The translations under genes and the position numbers were made by a program. Shown one piece after another: positions 35,084-48,235 of a stretch of DNA of 64,000 nucleotides. Under the pieces are notes generated by a model, which saw nothing but the letters and a program-made list of their open reading frames with translations, was not told the origin of the DNA and made no database searches. Location of the stretch: NCBI GenBank assembly GCA_015039365.1, contig WION01000285.1, positions 1 to 64,000 of the forward strand. Direction: 5' to 3'. Source of the DNA: Amanita rubescens. Lineage: Eukaryota; Basidiomycota; Agaricomycetes; Agaricales; Amanitaceae. Numbering within the stretch: the stretch's first letter is position 1; each line of letters begins with the position of its first letter.

Positions 35084-36028
35084 ACTAACTACCAAAGATG
35101 CAAAACTTTGATCGCCTGAGATTATTCGAATTGCTTAGTCGTCGTCAATGCCAAGTTCTTCCTATGAGCCCCGAAGTCTGAGAGCATAAAAAAATTAACG
35201 AGTGATCGTGGAATGTGGTGCTGATGAAGATCCTTACGAGCCAGAATGTGAATTGACCCGAGTCAAACTCAGTATGAAAAACATGAGAGTTGACCCACCT
35301 GCCAGGCCCGCAATAATGTCAGGGCCATATTTAGGAAGGTTTTCTCAGTATCAACAAAGCTTTTCCCACGTCGCTGCGTGAAGGCCATAGGTTGTGTTGT
35401 ACTCTGCTCAGGAACAAGTCATTATGACCACCGTGTTGCACCTCTCAATCTTGTTATCGGAATTTCAACCCACCCTTGATTCCGCACCACCATCCGCCCA
35501 TGGGAACTCCTGCTACTCGACTGAATTGAAAGGATGACCTGGTCGTGTCTCTCCATGGCTGTTGACCCTCCCGTCGATAGGAACAGCGCGAAACGCGCGG
35601 CGCAATAGCCTCAGCATTACGGTTTACCTCCGGCGGGATTAGGATACGAAAAGAGACGACCGCGCTCAGTTCGCCTGTCAAGGGCCTGATCTCCATAGAT
35701 GTGAATGTGACACGCGACCCGTCTTCTACTTGGACAGCCTCAATGTTGAACGACGATAAGGCAATGGTTCCAAGCCCATTCGGACAGATTCATATCATCA
35801 CAGTCAGCCGACGGACGCCGCATATTTCGTTCATCGGTTATCTCGCCGACGCATGATGTACAAAAGAGGTCCCAAACGTGTTTCCGTCATAGACACACTC
35901 AAGTTGCCAATTTCGCGTCTACATTTTATACCACTCGTTTGGCATCGGATTCGGATTTCCTTTTTATCTTTAACATGGTGTTACATACATACTGCGGTTA
36001 ATCATATTGTGGAGCGATTCAGTAACGA
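35084..36028. other. Intergenic, no gene seen
   Basis: Only short unsupported ORFs. It lies between the 3' ends of ftr1 (+) and the MSS51-C-like gene (-). Confidence 0.5.
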
Positions 36029-37466
36029 TCATCCTTCAGTTTCGACGCGTGGGGTAACAATGCACGTAAAGCCATTAATAGCTCTAGGCATAGAATGAGT
36101 CATCGCTGCAATAGGCCCTGGCCGCATGAATGGATTTATTGCAGAGGCTGGCGAATGATCAATCGATTTCACCAGCACCTTTGCCTTCCATCCCAAAAGT
36201 TCAAGCAGTGCGAGATTCCTTGACTTCAAGCTTGCTATCCAGTATGTGTAGGAGTGTTCATCTCCTGCTAGACTCACTCTAGAGAATTCGGTGACAGCGA
36301 AAGGGATGGAAAGTGCACGAGAGGTCAACCAGACTGGTTGCCACGTCTCATACGTGGACATGCCCGCATTGAGCCCAATCAGAACATCTGGGATCATCTT
36401 CCGTGGTATGATCTCCAATGGATCCCAGGTCGGAGACGCTTTGTAGAGCTGAATGCGGATTGAACCTGAACCGCATTGTTCAGGGGCTCGGTATTCGTAT
36501 ACGTATTCTCGAGCGGCAAGAGCGTTGGACTTGGCTTCACGGGCACGATCGTACGGGTATTGTCCAAACGCAATGATATCGAGATCTGTGTAGGGGAAGA
36601 GTAACGCCAATTCGCCAAAGCTACCGTCGAGTCAATGAGTATCAAAAGAGAAGATAAAGAGGAAGAGCATACATCGGGAGGAAATTTGTTTCGACCTGAA
36701 TTGATAATGTCAGTATAGCCGGTTCAGAAGAGGATCGAAGACCATACTACCTCGAGGCCAAGCCAGTGGATAGTTAATTTGCGCCGCTCAGTTCCATCTC
36801 CCAGATCTGTAGGCACAAAACCTAGTAGGTATAACGACCGATATATGCTGAGCGGCCAATGAAGAAGTAGAGCTGCGGGTGATTTGAGCGGTAACCCCCG
36901 CCACTCGTAGTAACTCGTCCAATTTTGCTCGAATGCCGGAGGAAACGATGGCGGCTTTCGATCTTTATTGAACGTGAGCCACGGTGTGTCTTCAGCGGGG
37001 AGTTTCCATCCAGATTCCTCGTCGTAGTTTTTGTTAGAGAGTAAGATTTTCCCCCAAGTATCGCAACTGAGAGGACGATGGGCTCCAAGGGTCTTCTTCA
37101 CCACGCGATCGACATTCAGATCGGGCGGTTCCATAGCCCAAAACCCGAACTTTGGGCCGCTTCCGAGTAACTTGTGCATCGCAAGTCCAAGGTCGTAGTG
37201 AAACAAGCCCTCTTTCTGAGACAATACAGCCCACGGGAATTGCTTCACAATCGCTCGCGCCTCTCCAATTTCCTTCATGTAACCCTGAAAAGTTCAACGT
37301 TTACAATGTGAATTTGAGAAACTGATTACTAGCAACAAACTTGAATTTCTGCACATTCTTCTTTATGGCCTCCCCGATAATATCCTCGACTTTTCCAACC
37401 CAACTTTTGGCAATCGCGGCCACAATACTTGACGCTACGGCAAGCACCGCATTGCAAAGGCTAGAA
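36029..37466 (-). CDS. MSS51 C-terminal-domain-like protein
   Basis: Minus-strand gene. The exon at about 37330-37445 reads AVASSIVAAIAKSWVGKVED then EAIKKNVQKFK. The next (36724-37278) carries WTSYYEWRGLPLKSPAALLL, HWPLSIYRSLYLLG and RRKLTIHWLGLEV. The last (36029-36645) has FGELALLFPYTDLDIIAFGQ and ends ITPRVETEG-like. WRGLPLxSPxALLLHWPLxxYR and ALLxPxTDLD resemble the C-terminal domain of fungal MSS51/MYND proteins. I could not find a MYND finger upstream (37450-37840 gives broken frames), so the 5' end is unresolved and the gene may be truncated. Function beyond the domain similarity is not known. Confidence 0.55.
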
Positions 37467-37974
37467 AGCCGATTGAGGGTCTAAAGGCGCCTATAATGAT
37501 GGTGGAGATGCGTACGGTTTGTATGTGCTTGTGACAACAGGCACAGACATACTGATAGAAAATATCAGACTTGAGGCCCTTCTGAACACGCTGAGCGTCG
37601 AGGTATATTCCAGAAAAATAGGACATTTCTGTAGGATGTGAATCAATGTATCGAATCTCGATCGATCAAAGCGTTTTCGTGTTGTCTCATGACACGTGCG
37701 CACACCATGGCCAAAAACAGGACCTGGGCAGCAATCGATCTCGGCACTGCACACAACTTTCGCCGAAAGACTGCTTGGAAGCATGCCATTAAAACATCTT
37801 TGGCTTTGGTGCCAAATGGAAAACAATTTGTCGCACACGTAAAAACGATGACGAAATACGCGCCACCATCCATTGACATGCCGTGCTAACTGCGTCAGCG
37901 GTCCCTACGTCCCTTTGACTGCTTTAAAATGGTGACGTAAGGATCATATCGCTTTCAACTTCAGAACTTCAACC

Positions 37975-39647
37975 ATGAACATCGCCAGCGCTCTGCGAAG
38001 AAAAGGGCTCGTGAATTGGCCTGGCGTGACACATTCCTCCAAGACTCTTGTTGAGTCACTCCTGGCCAAGGACGCCCATGAACACCACTGCTATTTCAGA
38101 TCTATCGGCCTTCACAACCATTTGAATCATCAGTATGTGCTGCAGACACCAGCTTCTATACTACGATTAACGATGTACACCAAGCTTGCTTGCGGCTTAT
38201 GACCTTGGAGCGCCCACCAGTCTTCTACAGAAGATATACGATGAAGAGGCAAAGAGTCAACGCCCGATCTATGCCGAAGAGCAGGACAGGGAGATTGTGG
38301 TTACCAAAGAAAACTGGACCAAGCATCTGGGCGATCAACAGTAAGTTGCACCGCTGTGGTCTAGATGATTGATTGATGTCTTCGTATAGCGCGTATGCCG
38401 CATACTTCAAGTTTTTCTCTGAGAACGTTCAGGAACTTGGCGTTCTCAAGACCATAGAGGAATACATCTTTGCCGACAGTGCTAATAGGGATGATGCTCA
38501 TATGCTTATACGCCTCCTTGGCGGCGCGTGAGTCTGTCATCATCATCAATGGATTCATGGAATTTATCACTGTGCTTACTAGCGCACACCCTTTCATCGA
38601 GTTAGGGGTAAGAGACATTTTAAAACGCATAGAAGCACATTGGGCTTAATATATGCGTAGTATGGCCTTGAATTTGGTAGCGACGTTGTCGTGGCAGCAG
38701 GCTTAGCAATGGCTGCCATCTCCAAACCTCTTCCGCCCGATGTATATGATCTTAAAGAAGCTGCAAGCGTCAAGAACGATCCGATCGAAGGAGCGCGTTT
38801 GCCATCCCGTGGCCCTTCAGTTCTCGAAATTTTCAGACAGGTCTACGATTCTGGTATTCTCAAACCCGTTATGCCGTATGATCCCGATGCATTGTTCAGT
38901 GCCAGAATCAAAAGCGCAGTCTCCGAGGGCAGAGCCGACGAGATAAAGCGAATCTGTTCGCAATTCAACATCGACACTAGTTCTGGCGACCAAGAATTTG
39001 CTTCGAAGGTGGAAGAGATTATTTGGACTGTAACTCTTCTACTTTGCGCCACGGGCCGTCCTGGACGAAAACCAAGACTTGATTTCTTCCTGATGCACCT
39101 GGTCACATCTTCGCTCTTCTTCCCATCATATTTCAGAGTTTTGCAAAATCCCGCGCATAAAGCTAGCATTCTGCGTGCATATTTGCCGAGTGTGATCGTG
39201 TTATTACTCGCACGTGGCCGCCCGAGAATTAATACAGAGCTCTCGATGTCGTATACTGCGACAGCGAGACCACCGGTATCTCTACCCTCCCCCGGTGAGG
39301 GTGTAATAGGAGATCCGCGCGAGGACGGAGACTATAATCCATGGTCTGCGATAATTGCAAGCACTCTTCATGCGTCTGATTCGCATGTGGTGAAGACGAT
39401 ACGTAGCCTTGCCTACGCAGCTCAGAAATATGGAGATACCCGACCTGGAGGTGCTATCGGTGCTTTTAGCACCAAGGATGGGAAGGAGACCCATAAGGGA
39501 ATGGCCAAGGTGGATGGGTCCATTTTTGTTCGTGCGGCAAGTATGGTGATGGAATACATTGGTTGGACCGGGCATGGCGAAGCAAAGAAAAAGGACTGGG
39601 ATCGAAGTGCATTGGGTTGGGACGATGCCTGGAAGGATGGAGAATAA
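37975..39647 (+). CDS. Questin oxidase-like protein (DUF4243)
   Basis: Starts MNIASALRRKGLVNWPG. HHCYFRSIGLHNHLNHHLLA (built across an intron starting gtatgt near 38134) and AYDLGAPTSLLQKIYDEEAK are the hallmark of the questin-oxidase/AflY family. Further exons: AYAAYFKFFSENVQELGVL, EFGSDVVVAAGLAMAAISKP, and a long last exon to 39647 with GRPGRKPRLDFFLMHLVTSS. Members studied in other fungi open anthraquinone rings by a Baeyer-Villiger-type reaction. No polyketide synthase or other cluster gene is nearby, so a role in secondary metabolism is not supported here. Confidence 0.85.
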
Positions 39648-40502
39648 AGCTAGTAAATGGTTTTTCACGAGAAATCTTGTACTTGTATAATATGCGCACA
39701 TCAATGCAGTTTGAACGAGTGGCGATCGCGAGCAACAGGAGTACTTACATTCACGTGTGCCGATCGCGAATCGCAAGGCTAGCGAGTTGGCGGCAGCATG
39801 AGAAAGACTGCTCCACAACATGCATCATGCCCAACAATCGTTCTGGATGCGCAGCAAACTCTCCCCAATGCACTATCCTTGGAACGAATGGCTGTGGGTT
39901 CTCGTGCCACAGAACATCAACGCAGTCACAAAGCTGCGGTGGAAGCATGGTGGTGATTACGGCGACGCTGCGCACGCCACACGCCGCGCACAGATTTTTC
40001 AGATTCTTCGAAGCTCGAAACGTGAAGATAAGAGTTATGTATCGCTCGGAGGGAGTATGCGGATGAGAATAAGTCGCCAGTTGCATTGTGTTGAAAGTTT
40101 TTTCTTTTTGAACCTTCCACTCCAACGGTAACTGCGCAGCTAGACTGATTCTTATGACAAACACGAACCCTTCTGAACTTCCATCGCTGCACGAGGGATT
40201 CGTGAAGAGTGTTATCTCCAAGAACGTCTGATCGGAGCAACCCACCTCTGTAGGTCGTATTTTAGCTTTGTGTATCTCATATAACCACATTTCTTTTGCT
40301 CAGATCGTGGTCATGATAACGGAACCTTTGAACATGTCGTTCTGCGTATCTTTCCGAACTATCGGCATACCGTTTGGGAAATGTCATACAGTGTGGCAAA
40401 AGATTCATAGAACTTTAACCCTGCCGGAGCTTCTTTAAGTTGGAGCTCTCGGATCCCGGCTGTCACTGGCGAAAAAGACTAACATTTCCTGGCGAACCTC
40501 AG
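39648..40502. other. Intergenic, no gene seen
   Basis: Short ORFs on both strands overlap one another and show no motif. Confidence 0.5.
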
Positions 40503-40510
40503 TATTTAAG
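40503..40510 (+). promoter_or_regulatory. TATA-like element TATTTAAG, VWA gene 1
   Basis: 50 bases upstream of the ATG at 40553. The same octamer stands at nearly the same distance before VWA gene 3. Confidence 0.5.
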
Positions 40511-40552
40511 ATTTCAAAAGAATGCCCAGTTCTTCATTCCCTCACCCTCAAC

Positions 40553-41968
40553 ATGGTTTTTTCGAGCATATTCAGCAATCCCTTGTGAGGTTTGCGCCCT
40601 CAGTTATTCCTTTTACTGATTTTTGTGTTATCCAAGGGACGTGCTTTTCCTGCAAGATTTCACCGGAAGTCAACAACCCTATATTGACGCGGCTCACGCA
40701 GAAATAAGGAATATATGTGCAGCGCTTATGCAACACGGCCACTTCGCCCCCGGCGATCTCAAATTTGGCGTTGCTGCGTTTAGAGATCATCCCCCCCAGG
40801 CCAAGAGTTTCATCACAAAAGCTTTAACGCCCCGTCCTGGTTCCAACCCTGAACAAGTTGCGTTCACCACCGATCCGGGAACCGTGGCATACGTTCTGAG
40901 TACTCTGTCGGCTGATGAGGGCGGTGACGGCCCAGAAGCCGTCGCAGATGCTTTACAAATGGGACTGCTAGCAGACTGGAGGAATGACGCATATAAAGTC
41001 GCTATTCTGATTACTGATGCCCCGCCTCACGGTCTCGGCGAAGACGGGGATACATTTCCGAACGGCTGTCCTCATCGTAAGTGATTCTGTTCTGTTCTGG
41101 AATTGGAATGGGACCCCACTGTCACAGAAATTGATCCATTACGCATGGCGTCTCAAATGGCCAATGCCGGAATTACTCTCGTATGCCATCCCATATCCAC
41201 TCCGTCCAAACGCTGATAAATCGTGCAGTACGTAGTTGCGTGCGAACCTGACCTGAGTCGCTGCTACGATGTGAGTACCTGACCCATTCAGAGTCGGCGG
41301 TGACAGTCAAATCGTATCAGCGAGCTCGCAACTTCTATGAAGGACTTGTGAAAAAGACTGGGTAATCACATCGTCTTCCAAGTTCCCTCGCGACTGACAT
41401 CAGAATAGAGGTCGAGTTCTTGACTTGGGTGACACTAGCAACCTCCCAAACCTCATTCTCGGTACTGTCCTCGAAACCCTTGATCATGAAGCCATCGTAT
41501 CGCAGAACCTCGACACCGTACAATTCTTGGTTGAACAAGATGGCAATGCAACCAACGAAACGATCGCAAAGGAACTACATGCGAAGCTCAAGGCACAAAA
41601 AGTGAAAATGAGAACATTGAATGTCGAACACATCGTTCCGCAGGGTAGTAAAGCGAGTAAGGCTTCGCAGGCTTGGTTCGAGGCAGAGACTCTTGCGGAG
41701 GGAAGAGCGAAAATACAGGATGTGAGTCGGAGTCTGTCAATGAATAACATCATGAGTTATTCAAAACCGTCAGGTCGAGGCTGGCACATTTGTCAGTCGG
41801 TATGTATCTGAAGTTCCTCAGCCTCCCCCGACAATCGAGACAAGAGATATCAGTCTTCCCCAGGTAACTGCCGCTTTTCAATTTTGTCGCTTATGTCTCA
41901 CAGCCTTTTTTTAGGTGGAGGGCATTGTGCAAAAGGCTCGCATGAGATCTAGACCAATTCGAGTATGA
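40553..41968 (+). CDS. VWA-domain protein 1
   Basis: The first exon, MVFSSIFSNPL, is spliced (donor gtgagg) to DVLFLQDFTGSQ. The latter contains the MIDAS metal site D-x-T-G-S of von Willebrand factor A domains. Then EIRNICAALMQHGHFAPGDL, FGVAAFRDHPPQ, STLSADEGGDGPEAVADALQ and ILITDAPPHGLG. A short intron at about 41079-41127 is followed by DPLRMASQMANAGITL. Then VVACEPDLSRCYD, NFYEGLVKKTGGRVLDLGDT, LFxKLK-like segments and the basic C-terminus (RMRSRPIRV). First of three tandem paralogues. No kinase domain, no signal peptide. VWA domains bind protein partners; the partner here is unknown. Confidence 0.85.
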
Positions 41969-42604
41969 GTGCTTTAGTATTGACATCATGCATCCGGAAC
42001 CTCTGTTTTTCGTTCGGTACGATTATATATGGATACAATCAGTTACACATCCGGAGTAACTATGTTTGTTACTCATACTGGACTTTGCCAAGAGGTGAGT
42101 CACCGTACCCATTAAGGAAAGACGGGTGCTGGGTGATTGGAATGATCGGCAAGGTACGTTTAGGTTCATCGATCAGGTACTTGTACAAATCAGAGGATGT
42201 AAGTTCCATTCTGGCACTGCACGAGATCCTATTGCGTTAATCGATGAGTAGCACTCCAGCTTTTTTAATCTCGGTTGTCTCTAGAACCTTCGGATGATCG
42301 GTATCATAAGCACGCATCTTATTCCGCAGCTGTCGAGCGCAGTCAATTTAGCATAAATCTGACCTTGACCATTTGGTGCCTCGTCTACTAGTTGAATTGG
42401 TCGATTGACGTTCTTGAAGGGAATGGTGACATGAAGAAAGGATTCATATCACCTTATCTGCGGGAGAACCCCGGCCTGTGGTGTTTTAGACTGACTCATG
42501 GGGTGAAAGCAGAGAACGTCGCCGAAGAACCCCATATGATGTCGAACTCATGGACCGTCCCATATAAGGTTCAACTGAAGGTCTCAGTTCTTTGCTTTCT
42601 CGAC
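41969..42604. other. Intergenic between VWA genes 1 and 2
   Basis: No gene seen. Presumably promoter of VWA gene 2, without the TATTTAAG octamer found before genes 1 and 3. Confidence 0.5.
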
Positions 42605-44015
42605 ATGACTTCGTCAACAACTCCAGGTAAACCCCTGTAAGATTTCTTCTTACAATTAGCTATTCATCCAACCGATCCTTGTGTTTCCAAGCGACGTTCT
42701 TTTCCTGCAGGATTCCACAGGCAGTCAAGGACCCTACATTGACACAGCTCGCGCAGAAATAAGGAATATATGTGTATCCCTGACGCAACAAGGCAACTTT
42801 GCACCAGGCGATCTCAGATTTGGCGTTGTCGCATTTCGGGATCATCCTCCACAGGATCAATCTTTCGTCACGAAAACTTTAACACCTCGTCCTGGTTCCA
42901 ACCCTGAACAAGTTGGTTTCGTTGCTGACCCCGGTATCGTGGCAAATGTTCTAAGTACTCTGTCGGCATCTGGTGGTGGTGACGGTCCTGAAGCTTCCAC
43001 CGACGCATTACAGACGAGTTTAACAGCTGACTGGAGGGATGGTGCATCTAGAGTCGTAATTCTTATTACCGATGCTCCACCACATGGTCTTGGTGAAAGC
43101 AGTGATGGGTTTCCAAACGGCTGTCCTCTTGGTGAGTAACCTAGCATATTTTGGAGGAGGCTTAACATTCATTGCCACAGGACTTGATCCATTACGCGTT
43201 GTGTCCTCGATGGCCAATATTGGAATCACCCTCGTATGTAGATTGAATCCACTGTGCCTATTCCAGCGCTGATCAAGTTGTAGTATGTAATAGCATGTGA
43301 ACCCTCTCTGAGTCACTACAGTGTGAGTCCTCTACTATCTCAGAACTAACTTTGATTTTCTCATTGTGTCAGCGAGCTCGCAGCTTTTACGACGGACTTG
43401 CCAAAAAGACTGGGTAAAGAGACTTTTTTGTTTCTCGCTATCAGGCTGACGTTGCAATAGTGGCCGCATTCTTGACCTGGGAGGCTCCGGAAATCTCCCA
43501 AACCTCATCCTCGGTAGCATACTCGAAACGATGGATCATGAAGCAATCGTTTCGCGAAACCTCAATGTTGTGCGGTCATTGGTCGAACAAGACAGCAGTG
43601 CAAGCAACGAAACAATCGCAAGAGAACTGCACGCAAAGCTTAAGGCACAGAATGTGCAAATGAGAACATTAAATGTTGAACATGTCGTTCCACAGGACAG
43701 TAGAGTGAGTCAGAATGCACAAGCTTGGTTTGAGGCGGAGACTCTTGCGGAAGGAAGAGCAATGGCATCAAATGTAAGACTCGTCGTTGATGAATAACAT
43801 TGTGGATTATTGACAGTTATCAGGCTCAAGCTGGCAGCCGTTACGTCTCTAGCACCCCTCAGGCTGCCCCAACGATCGAGACAAGAGATATCAGTCTTCC
43901 CCAGGCGGGTATTCCCAATTTTATTGGTGAATTCGTATCTAAGGATGGATATTTTTTTTAGGTCGAGGGAATTGTACAGAAGACCCGCATGAGATCTAGA
44001 CCGACGCGAGCATGA
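42605..44015 (+). CDS. VWA-domain protein 2
   Basis: First exon MTSSTTPGKPL, intron with donor gtaaga, then DVLFLQDSTGSQGPYIDTAR with the MIDAS D-S-T-G-S. The order of segments is the same as in gene 1: FGVVAFRDHPPQ, LSASGGGDGPEASTDALQ, ILITDAPPHGLGESSDGF, DPLRVVSSMANIGITL, RARSFYDGLAKKTG, ILDLGGSGNLPNLILGSI. It ends VEGIVQKTRMRSRPTRA at 44015. Closer in sequence to gene 3 than to gene 1. All introns sit at the same places as in the other two copies. Confidence 0.85.
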
Positions 44016-44455
44016 GCGCTTGAACTGTGACATTAGACATAGTCATTCTGACGTTTGGCCAGTCGGTGATTGTATAGTAGTCCTAAGTTTGGTTCAAATT
44101 GCACGATATGGATGGTCAACTGAACCTGTGTTTTTACAATTATTAACGTGACTGTGACTATGATGGTCACTGCCACCACTCCGCCCAAATTGAACATAAG
44201 CACAACAATCTGGCACTTTGACTCAATGGAAGTTCTAAGTGACGAAGGTACGTCCAGTAACTCAGCGTTGGCGCAGCTTCCCAAAGTTCAGTTGACCAGA
44301 ATGATCTTCAACATGACAACCGTGCACAATTGTCCGCTTGAGAAAGGCAGGAATACAATCTTCCGTAGAACATCAATCGAGAGAGAAGAGGCTGTGTTCG
44401 GTACCGGTGCTTTTTGCTGTCAGATGGTCAAAAAACGCCCTGACTGCGCCGCCCC
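44016..44455. other. Intergenic between VWA genes 2 and 3
   Basis: No gene seen. Presumably the promoter region of VWA gene 3. Confidence 0.5.
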
Positions 44456-44463
44456 TATTTAAG
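44456..44463 (+). promoter_or_regulatory. TATA-like element TATTTAAG, VWA gene 3
   Basis: 62 bases upstream of the ATG at 44518. Identical octamer to that before VWA gene 1. Confidence 0.5.
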
Positions 44464-44517
44464 CCCCTTGGTGAAGATCCCCGGTTCTTTGTTTCTTACC
44501 CCTCAACATGGCTTCCT

Positions 44518-45928
44518 CGAGTACCCCTGGCAAACCCCTGTAAGACTCTTTCATGCAATGATCCATTGGCCCAACTGATCGTCGTGTTTCTTAAAGGGAC
44601 GTGCTTTTCCTGCAGGATTTCACTGGCAGTCAACAGCCCTACATTGACACAGCTCGCGCAGAAATAAGGAATATATGTGTTACCCTAACGCAACAAGGCA
44701 ACTTTGCACAAGGGGATCTCAGATTTGGCGTTGTCGCCTTCCGAGATCATCCTCCACAGGATAATTCTTTCGTCACGGAAACTTTAACACCTCGTCCTGG
44801 TTCCAACCCTGAACAAGTTGGTTTCGTTGCTGACCCCGGTGTCGTGGCACATGTTCTAAACACACTGATGGCATCTGGTGGTGGTGACGGACCCGAAGCT
44901 GCCACAGATGCTTTAGAGACGAGTTTAACGGCGGACTGGAGGGATGGCGCATCTAGAGTCGCAATTCTTATTACCGATGCTCCACCACATGGTCTCGGCG
45001 AGAATGGTGATGGGTTTCCAAATGGCTGTCCTCTTGGTGAGTAACCTAGCATATTTTGGAGTATGCTCAATATCTACTGCCACAGGACTTGATCCATTAC
45101 GCGTTGTGTCCTCGATGGCTAATGTTGGAATTACCCTCGTACGTCGATCTGAGTCTACTGTCGATCTAATCACTGAAATATGACATAGTATGTAATAGCT
45201 TGCGAACCTAGCCTGAGCCACTACAATGTGAGCTATGTAATCTTCCAAATTCAAATTCAACATCCTCATTGCATCAGCGAGCTCGAAGCTTTTACGATGG
45301 AGTTGCCAGAAAGACTGGGTAAAGAAACTCTTATCTTTGTCATGATTAGACTGAAATCTCATTAGCGGTCGCATCCTTGACCTGGGCGGCACCGGCAATC
45401 TCCCAAACCTCATCCTCGGCACGATCCTTGAAACGATTGACCATGAGGCTATCATTTCGGAGAACCTCGAAGTCGTACAGTCATTGGTTGAACAAGACCG
45501 CAGTGCAAGCAACGAAACGATTGCAAAGCAGTTGTTCGCGAAGCTTAAGGCTCGGAGTGTTCAAATGAGAACATTGAATGTTGAGCATGTTGTTCCACAA
45601 GATAAAACGGCGAGCCAAAATGCACAAGCTTGGTTTGAGGCGGAGACCCTTGAGGACGCAAGAGGAAAGGTGATAGATTTAAGTCTTATCGTTGATTATA
45701 CTATAGTTTACTGACTGTTATCAGGTTCAAGCCAACCGGTTTACCAGGCGCAAAACCCGTGGCGCTCCCCAGGCTCAGGCTGCCCCAACGATCGAGACGA
45801 AACATATTAGTCTTTCCCAAGTGAGTATTCCCAAATTTTTGGTGCACTTGTATTCAATCATGCATATCTTTTCCCAGGTCGAGGGAATCGTGCAAAAGAC
45901 TCGCATGAGATCATCTAGACCGACATGA
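44518..45928 (+). CDS. VWA-domain protein 3
   Basis: First exon MASSSTPGKPL, intron with donor gtaaga, then DVLFLQDFTGSQQPYIDTAR with an intact MIDAS (D-F-T-G-S). Then FGVVAFRDHPPQDNSFVTET, MASGGGDGPEAATDALETSL, ILITDAPPHGLGENGDGF, VVSSMANVGITLV, and EAFTMELPERLGSRILDLGG-like exons. The tail QANRFTRRKTRGAPQ is followed by VEGIVQKTRMRSSRPT. Third tandem copy, lying directly upstream of RPT6 in the same orientation. Apart from a diverged basic linker it matches gene 2 closely, so a recent duplication is likely. Confidence 0.85.
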
Positions 45929-46120
45929 GGGTAGCGCTTGAGCGTTGATGTTGAGACGAATGTGAAGAACCATGATTGCGTGCCCTAAATTTGTTTATAC
46001 ATTGTACAATAAGTATGGATGTTGTCGAAAAAAAAAAGAGATAAGCGTGACTGTTAGTGTGACGTGACAACTACGACGCGTATACCTTGACATCGACGCT
46101 TTATTCGTGCACTACCTTCG

Positions 46121-47588
<1,468 letters not shown>

Positions 47589-48235
47589 TCCTTGTTCTTT
47601 TGGAACGGCGTCGTATTCCACGTGTATTCGTAATCTGCAATTTTACATCTCTTTTCTTAATTGGGTTGCGGAACGGCTTCATATGGATCCAAAGTGTGCC
47701 CGTAGAAGCAACGGGTATGTGTTTTTTGCGACGCTACCTAATGGATTAGGTGATGCTGAATATAAAGGTTAATTATATTCTCCCTGTGATTCGCTGATTT
47801 ACCATAGACTCGGGTAGAAGGAAGAATAGAGCTCTTCATTGTTAAGCCTGCCGGACTTACATCGCTTCTTGTCTGCGACCCTGCTTATGCCGCTTTCCGT
47901 CAAATTTGAATGCCATCTTATGCCATGGTAGGCGTTCAGGGCCCAAATACACGTACGCTCAATTCAGCTTCTTCCGTAATCGGGCGCAAATACGAGTCAT
48001 GATTTTGTGGGTGTGTGTATCCTGTTTACCTTATTTAGGTTCCGCAGCGCTTATAGACGCTCGTCTAGTGGGTACGACACGGGGAACTATACATTCCGAC
48101 ATTGTGTTCCATTCTTGATGTGACTCTCCAAAGTGCGGTGCAGCCACGAGGCATTGCTTTTTAAGCTCTGGTCGGCCGTCCGTGATCAATCATCCCCCAG
48201 TCCTTCATCTTGGGTGACTGACTCAGTGGACTAGC
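47589..48235. other. Intergenic, no gene seen
   Basis: Promoter region of the first zinc-finger helicase. No motif recognised. Confidence 0.5.

Noticed and set aside
39648..40300. Overlapping ORFs of 100-180 codons on both strands
   Set aside because: Mutually overlapping, without motifs, and without consistent splice sites.
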